Positions 4,878-6,760 of a stretch of 6,760 nt of DNA are shown here, piece by piece. The stretch covers positions 1 to 6,760 of the forward strand of contig JAUWBQ010000096.1 of assembly GCA_030601645.1 (NCBI GenBank), written 5' to 3'. The stretch is from Candidatus Bathyarchaeota archaeon. Its GTDB lineage: Archaea > Thermoproteota > Bathyarchaeia > TCS64. The notes under the pieces were generated by a model. It ran no database searches. It was not told the DNA's origin and was given only the letters and a program-made list of their open reading frames with translations. Each line of letters begins with the position of its first letter. The stretch's first letter is position 1. The position numbers and the translations under genes are program-made.

Positions 4878-5903
4878 CTACTTCTTCATGAACGCGGATG
4901 CGACGGCTACCAACGCGAGGAGCAGAGCTCCCGCCGAAGCGTAAGTCGTCCATCCTGCGGTTCCCGGATCTCCCTGTTCACCCTGAGGTCCTTTTGGTCC
5001 AACAGTTCCTTGTTCGCCCTGCGATCCCTGAGGCCCGGCTTCTCCTTGTGACCCTGCGGGACCCTGTGGCCCCTCCGGCCCCTGGATGAGTTCGACGGGT
5101 TCAAGCTCCACGTCAATCCAAGAGAAGTCAAGAGTAGCGGGATCCCTGCAAGTAGAGTAGTGGCCTGCGTTAGTCCATCCGTTCAGGACGCCGGGCTCTC
5201 CAGTCTCATCGGGGTCCCAGTATGCGATGGACACCTTGACTGTCTCACCGATGACGAACTGGGCATCCTGTTTCAGCGTGTCACTCGTAGTCAGAGACCT
5301 TTTCATCTCGAAGATCCACTCTCCATCGGCGCCGACGGCCGACATGTCAGTGTGGGCCCACGAGCCATAGAGCTCGTTCGCCGTAGCATCGTCGTGTCGA
5401 TCGAATATGCTCAAAGCGTACTCGTCGTCGAGGTTCCCCACCGGGTCGTTTCCCGACAGCAGGTTGAATCCGGCCACGACGCCGGGGCCCGTGTCGAGCT
5501 CCCAGTGCCAGATGTCGACGTATCCGGCTCCGCCACCCATCTCCGGGGTCGCGGCCTCGTCGACGGCGAAGAGCACTGCGAGGGCTGGCGAGTTGCGATG
5601 GTGGGTGACGTTGTAGTCGAAGTCGTCCGTGATGATGGCCAGGACGTAGATGTTGGAGTCGTCGTATGCCACCCTGAGCTCCAGCCCGTCCACCATCCTG
5701 TTGTCGGGGGACATCGGCTGGATCATGGTGATCTTGGTGCCTGGGACCCCGTCCCAGTCGCCTATGAGGCCGTCGATGGTGATACCTGTGTGTTTGACGG
5801 CTGTCACTTGTACGTCGGCTGAGACGGCTGTTACTGAAAGAAGCGCCATGGACATCAGAATCAGGTAGATCGTTCCGAGCGTTTTCTTGTCATTTGCTCT
5901 CAT
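4878..5903 (-). CDS. Secreted DOMON/EB_dh-like protein with collagen-like stalk and C-terminal membrane anchor (341 aa)
   Basis: The protein has four parts. (i) Signal peptide ~1-29, ending near VSA. (ii) A beta-sandwich domain, ~30-268. GITIDGLIGDWDGVPGTKI (40-58), LRVAYDDSNIYVLAIITDD (76-94) and the VDIWHWELD signature (129-137) match the DOMON/CBM9-like group that includes the ethylbenzene-dehydrogenase gamma (heme b) subunit. Whether this copy binds heme or sugar is not decided by the motifs. (iii) Residues 275-316 form 14 uninterrupted Gly-X-Y triplets, rich in Pro at X and Gln at Y (GPEGPQGPAG, GPKGPQGEQG). This is a collagen-like segment of about 12 nm if triple-helical. (iv) One membrane helix (~321-339) and a KK end. 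The protein would stand out from the cell surface as a probable trimer. Operator C and a TATA box place it in the same regulon as the respiratory operon. The architecture is clear; function is inference. Confidence 0.85.
   Translation of the reverse strand: MRANDKKTLGTIYLILMSMALLSVTAVSADVQVTAVKHTGITIDGLIGDWDGVPGTKITMIQPMSPDNRMVDGLELRVAYDDSNIYVLAIITDDFDYNVTHHRNSPALAVLFAVDEAATPEMGGGAGYVDIWHWELDTGPGVVAGFNLLSGNDPVGNLDDEYALSIFDRHDDATANELYGSWAHTDMSAVGADGEWIFEMKRSLTTSDTLKQDAQFVIGETVKVSIAYWDPDETGEPGVLNGWTNAGHYSTCRDPATLDFSWIDVELEPVELIQGPEGPQGPAGSQGEAGPQGSQGEQGTVGPKGPQGEQGDPGTAGWTTYASAGALLLALVAVASAFMKK
4953..5081 (-). repeat. Collagen-like Gly-X-Y region (14 triplets)
   Basis: It encodes residues 275-316 plus the closing Gly, all in register with Gly every third residue. 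X/Y positions are Pro, Gln, Glu, Ser, Ala, Lys, Thr, Val and Asp. The DNA is not a clean tandem repeat: synonymous codons vary, so the pattern is kept at protein level rather than by recent duplication. Confidence 0.85.
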
Positions 5904-5938
5904 CTTTTTTCATCTACCGCCCCAGTAATGAGTGAGGC

Positions 5939-5946
5939 GATATAAA
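5939..5946 (-). promoter_or_regulatory. TATA box of the collagen-stalk gene
   Basis: The minus strand reads TTTATATC, beginning exactly 14 bp after operator C. A start near 5916 would leave a short leader of about 12 bases before ATG 5903. No good Shine-Dalgarno lies at normal spacing, which agrees with a short leader. Confidence 0.65.
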
Positions 5947-5960
5947 CGATTCAGGTAATC

Positions 5961-5987
5961 TTACTATAGTACTATTTTACATATAGT
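5961..5987 (-). promoter_or_regulatory. Operator C: paired ACTATA-type half-sites upstream of the collagen-stalk gene
   Basis: Read toward the gene: ACTATATG, 9 bp, ACTATAGT, AA. The half-sites (plus-strand positions 5963-5970 and 5980-5987) have centres 17 bp apart. The site matches operator A in both half-sites and operator B in the 3' part of the spacer (AATAGT) and the 5' flank (CC). Its 14-bp distance to the TATA box is identical to that of the other two. Confidence 0.75.
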
Positions 5988-6092
5988 GGATCCCAATCGT
6001 GCAATGAGTATAACTCCACAGGATCCGCCTTATTTATGTGCATAATTCGACCCGAACACTCGTAGGCCCAGGTACGGCTCACCGTTTACCCA

Positions 6093-6350
6093 TCAATCAG
6101 ACGTTCCAGTCGAATCAGATGCGGCTTCGAAGGCTCGTTTACCCAGCTTTAAGGCCTTCAAGTTGAGCTCGTAGTACCTTGGTCTCAGGCTCTCCTTCAT
6201 CACCTGCAACAAGGTCTCCTCCCCGAAGGGGAGCACTCCGCTGGCGGCGAGGGAGATGCCCCCCTCGATGGCGCCCCGCGCTATGGCCTCGTTCCCCATG
6301 AGGAGGGCCACTTCGCCGGGTCTATCAGATGCGACAGGATGAATCGACAT
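6093..6350 (-). pseudogene. iorA-iorB deletion remnant: IorA start joined in frame to IorB end (85 codons)
   Basis: Residues ~13-36 (VALLMGNEAIARGAIEGGIS) match the N-terminus of the indolepyruvate:ferredoxin oxidoreductase alpha subunit, where GNEAIARGA is typical and a YPGTP motif should soon follow. Instead, after SLAAS the protein continues as SGVLPFGEETLLQVMKE and RYYELNLKALKLG, which is how the beta subunit (IorB) normally ends. All TPP-binding, catalytic and ferredoxin domains between them (roughly 700 residues in the two genes) are absent. The junction is near 6240-6255 and the frame is kept. A good ribosome binding site (AAGGAAG) precedes ATG 6350, so a short peptide could still be made, but it cannot be an active oxidoreductase. 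A deletion between iorA and iorB is the simplest reading. An assembly collapse or a small genuine protein are the alternatives. The IorB half is recognised from its typical end, with moderate certainty. Confidence 0.6.
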
Positions 6351-6461
6351 ATCTTCCTTTACACTGGGAACATGGGAAAAAGGGTTTCCGGTGGTCCGAT
6401 TTTACCGCGCGTTGGCTTGTATCCGGACCGTTGTAGAATAGAATGCATTTTTTTTTCGGGG

Positions 6462-6760
6462 TTATGGGGTATTCGTTTGACCGTTTTGCGTCGCGTGTTC
6501 AACGGTCTGCCCCGAGAGGTAACCGCCGTGAGTGTCAGTGACCCTGACCTTGACGAACTCCCCGAGAGCCACAGGCTCATGGAGGACCACGGTCTTGTAG
6601 GCGTGATTTCTGCCCACCATGCTCCCGTCCCTGCCGGCCTCGTCGATGAGGATCTCCCCCTCCCAGCCCATCCAGCGGCGGCTCCCCTCCAGGCTCTGAC
6701 GCCTCCAGAGGGCGGAGAGCCTCCTGGACCGCTCCTTGGTCTCCCTCCCGTGGAGCTGGC
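6462..6760 (-). CDS. MiaB-like tRNA methylthiotransferase, C-terminal part (5' end outside window)
   Basis: Only the last ~99 codons are visible. QLHGRETKERSRRLSALW is the usual linker after the radical-SAM domain. The following residues form a TRAM RNA-binding domain with GWEGEILIDEAG, DGSMVGRNHAYKTVVL and LGEFVKVRVTDTHGGYLSG. In archaea the single enzyme of this type is normally the MtaB/CDKAL1 homologue, which adds a methylthio group to t6A37 of ANN-decoding tRNAs using an [4Fe-4S] radical-SAM mechanism. The Cys motifs lie outside the window and cannot be checked. The gene ends with TAA at 6462-6464, and about 110 bp then separate it from the iorA-iorB remnant on the same strand. It is housekeeping and looks unrelated to the respiratory cluster. 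Confidence 0.85.
   Translation of the reverse strand, partial: QLHGRETKERSRRLSALWRRQSLEGSRRWMGWEGEILIDEAGRDGSMVGRNHAYKTVVLHEPVALGEFVKVRVTDTHGGYLSGQTVEHATQNGQTNTP

Noticed and set aside
4953..5081. Regular, repeat-like DNA that could suggest a CRISPR or tandem repeat array.
   Set aside because: The period is the 9-base Gly-X-Y coding pattern with varied codons, without identical repeats or spacers.
5160..5822. A 220-codon plus-strand frame opposite the DOMON/EB_dh-like gene.
   Set aside because: The minus-strand protein has a signal peptide, domain, collagen stalk and anchor in order, plus operator and TATA box. The opposite frame has none of these.
6448..6456. A run of nine T on the plus strand.
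   Set aside because: The adjacent genes are on the minus strand, where this is a run of A, so it is not a terminator for any visible gene.

Overview
The window reads as archaeal, moderately GC-rich DNA. A/T-rich intergenic regions carry TATA-type promoter boxes and poly-T terminators. Gene content includes a PadR-type winged-helix regulator, a fragment of archaeal-style indolepyruvate:ferredoxin oxidoreductase genes, and the TRAM end of a MiaB-like tRNA methylthiotransferase. The exact lineage cannot be read from this sequence. All family calls come from motifs read by eye; no database search was run.

Layout, left to right. (1) 1-563, minus: PadR-family regulator, its 3' end cut by the window edge. 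(2) 738-1007, minus: an 89-residue single-pass membrane protein of unknown function. (3) 1268-4734, plus: a tight four-gene operon encoding a CBS-domain protein, a Rieske iron-sulfur protein, a long cytochrome b (fused b6/subunit IV type, with the PEWY motif) and a membrane-anchored hexaheme cytochrome c. (4) 4878-5903, minus, convergent with the operon: a secreted protein with a DOMON/ethylbenzene-dehydrogenase-gamma-like domain, a 14-triplet collagen-like stalk and a C-terminal membrane anchor. (5) 6093-6350, minus: an 85-codon ORF that looks like the start of iorA joined in frame to the end of iorB. (6) 6462-6760, minus: the C-terminal part of an MtaB/CDKAL1-like tRNA-modifying enzyme.

The main observation is a shared regulatory element. 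Three copies of a 27-bp site (ACTATAkk, 9 bp, ACTATAGT, AA, read toward the gene) stand in front of the padR gene, the CBS-Rieske-cytochrome operon and the collagen-stalk gene. In all three, exactly 14 bp separate the element from a TATA-like box. The orientation toward the downstream gene is also the same. That geometry, upstream of BRE/TATA, fits an activator site and defines a small regulon.

Working model (inference): the Rieske/cytochrome b pair oxidises quinol in the membrane and passes electrons to the anchored hexaheme cytochrome. The collagen-stalked protein may be a co-expressed surface partner, possibly heme-binding. The CBS protein may sense energy or ligand state, and the PadR protein is the nearest candidate for the factor that binds the shared site. 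The 89-residue membrane protein, divergent from the operon, may belong to the same module.
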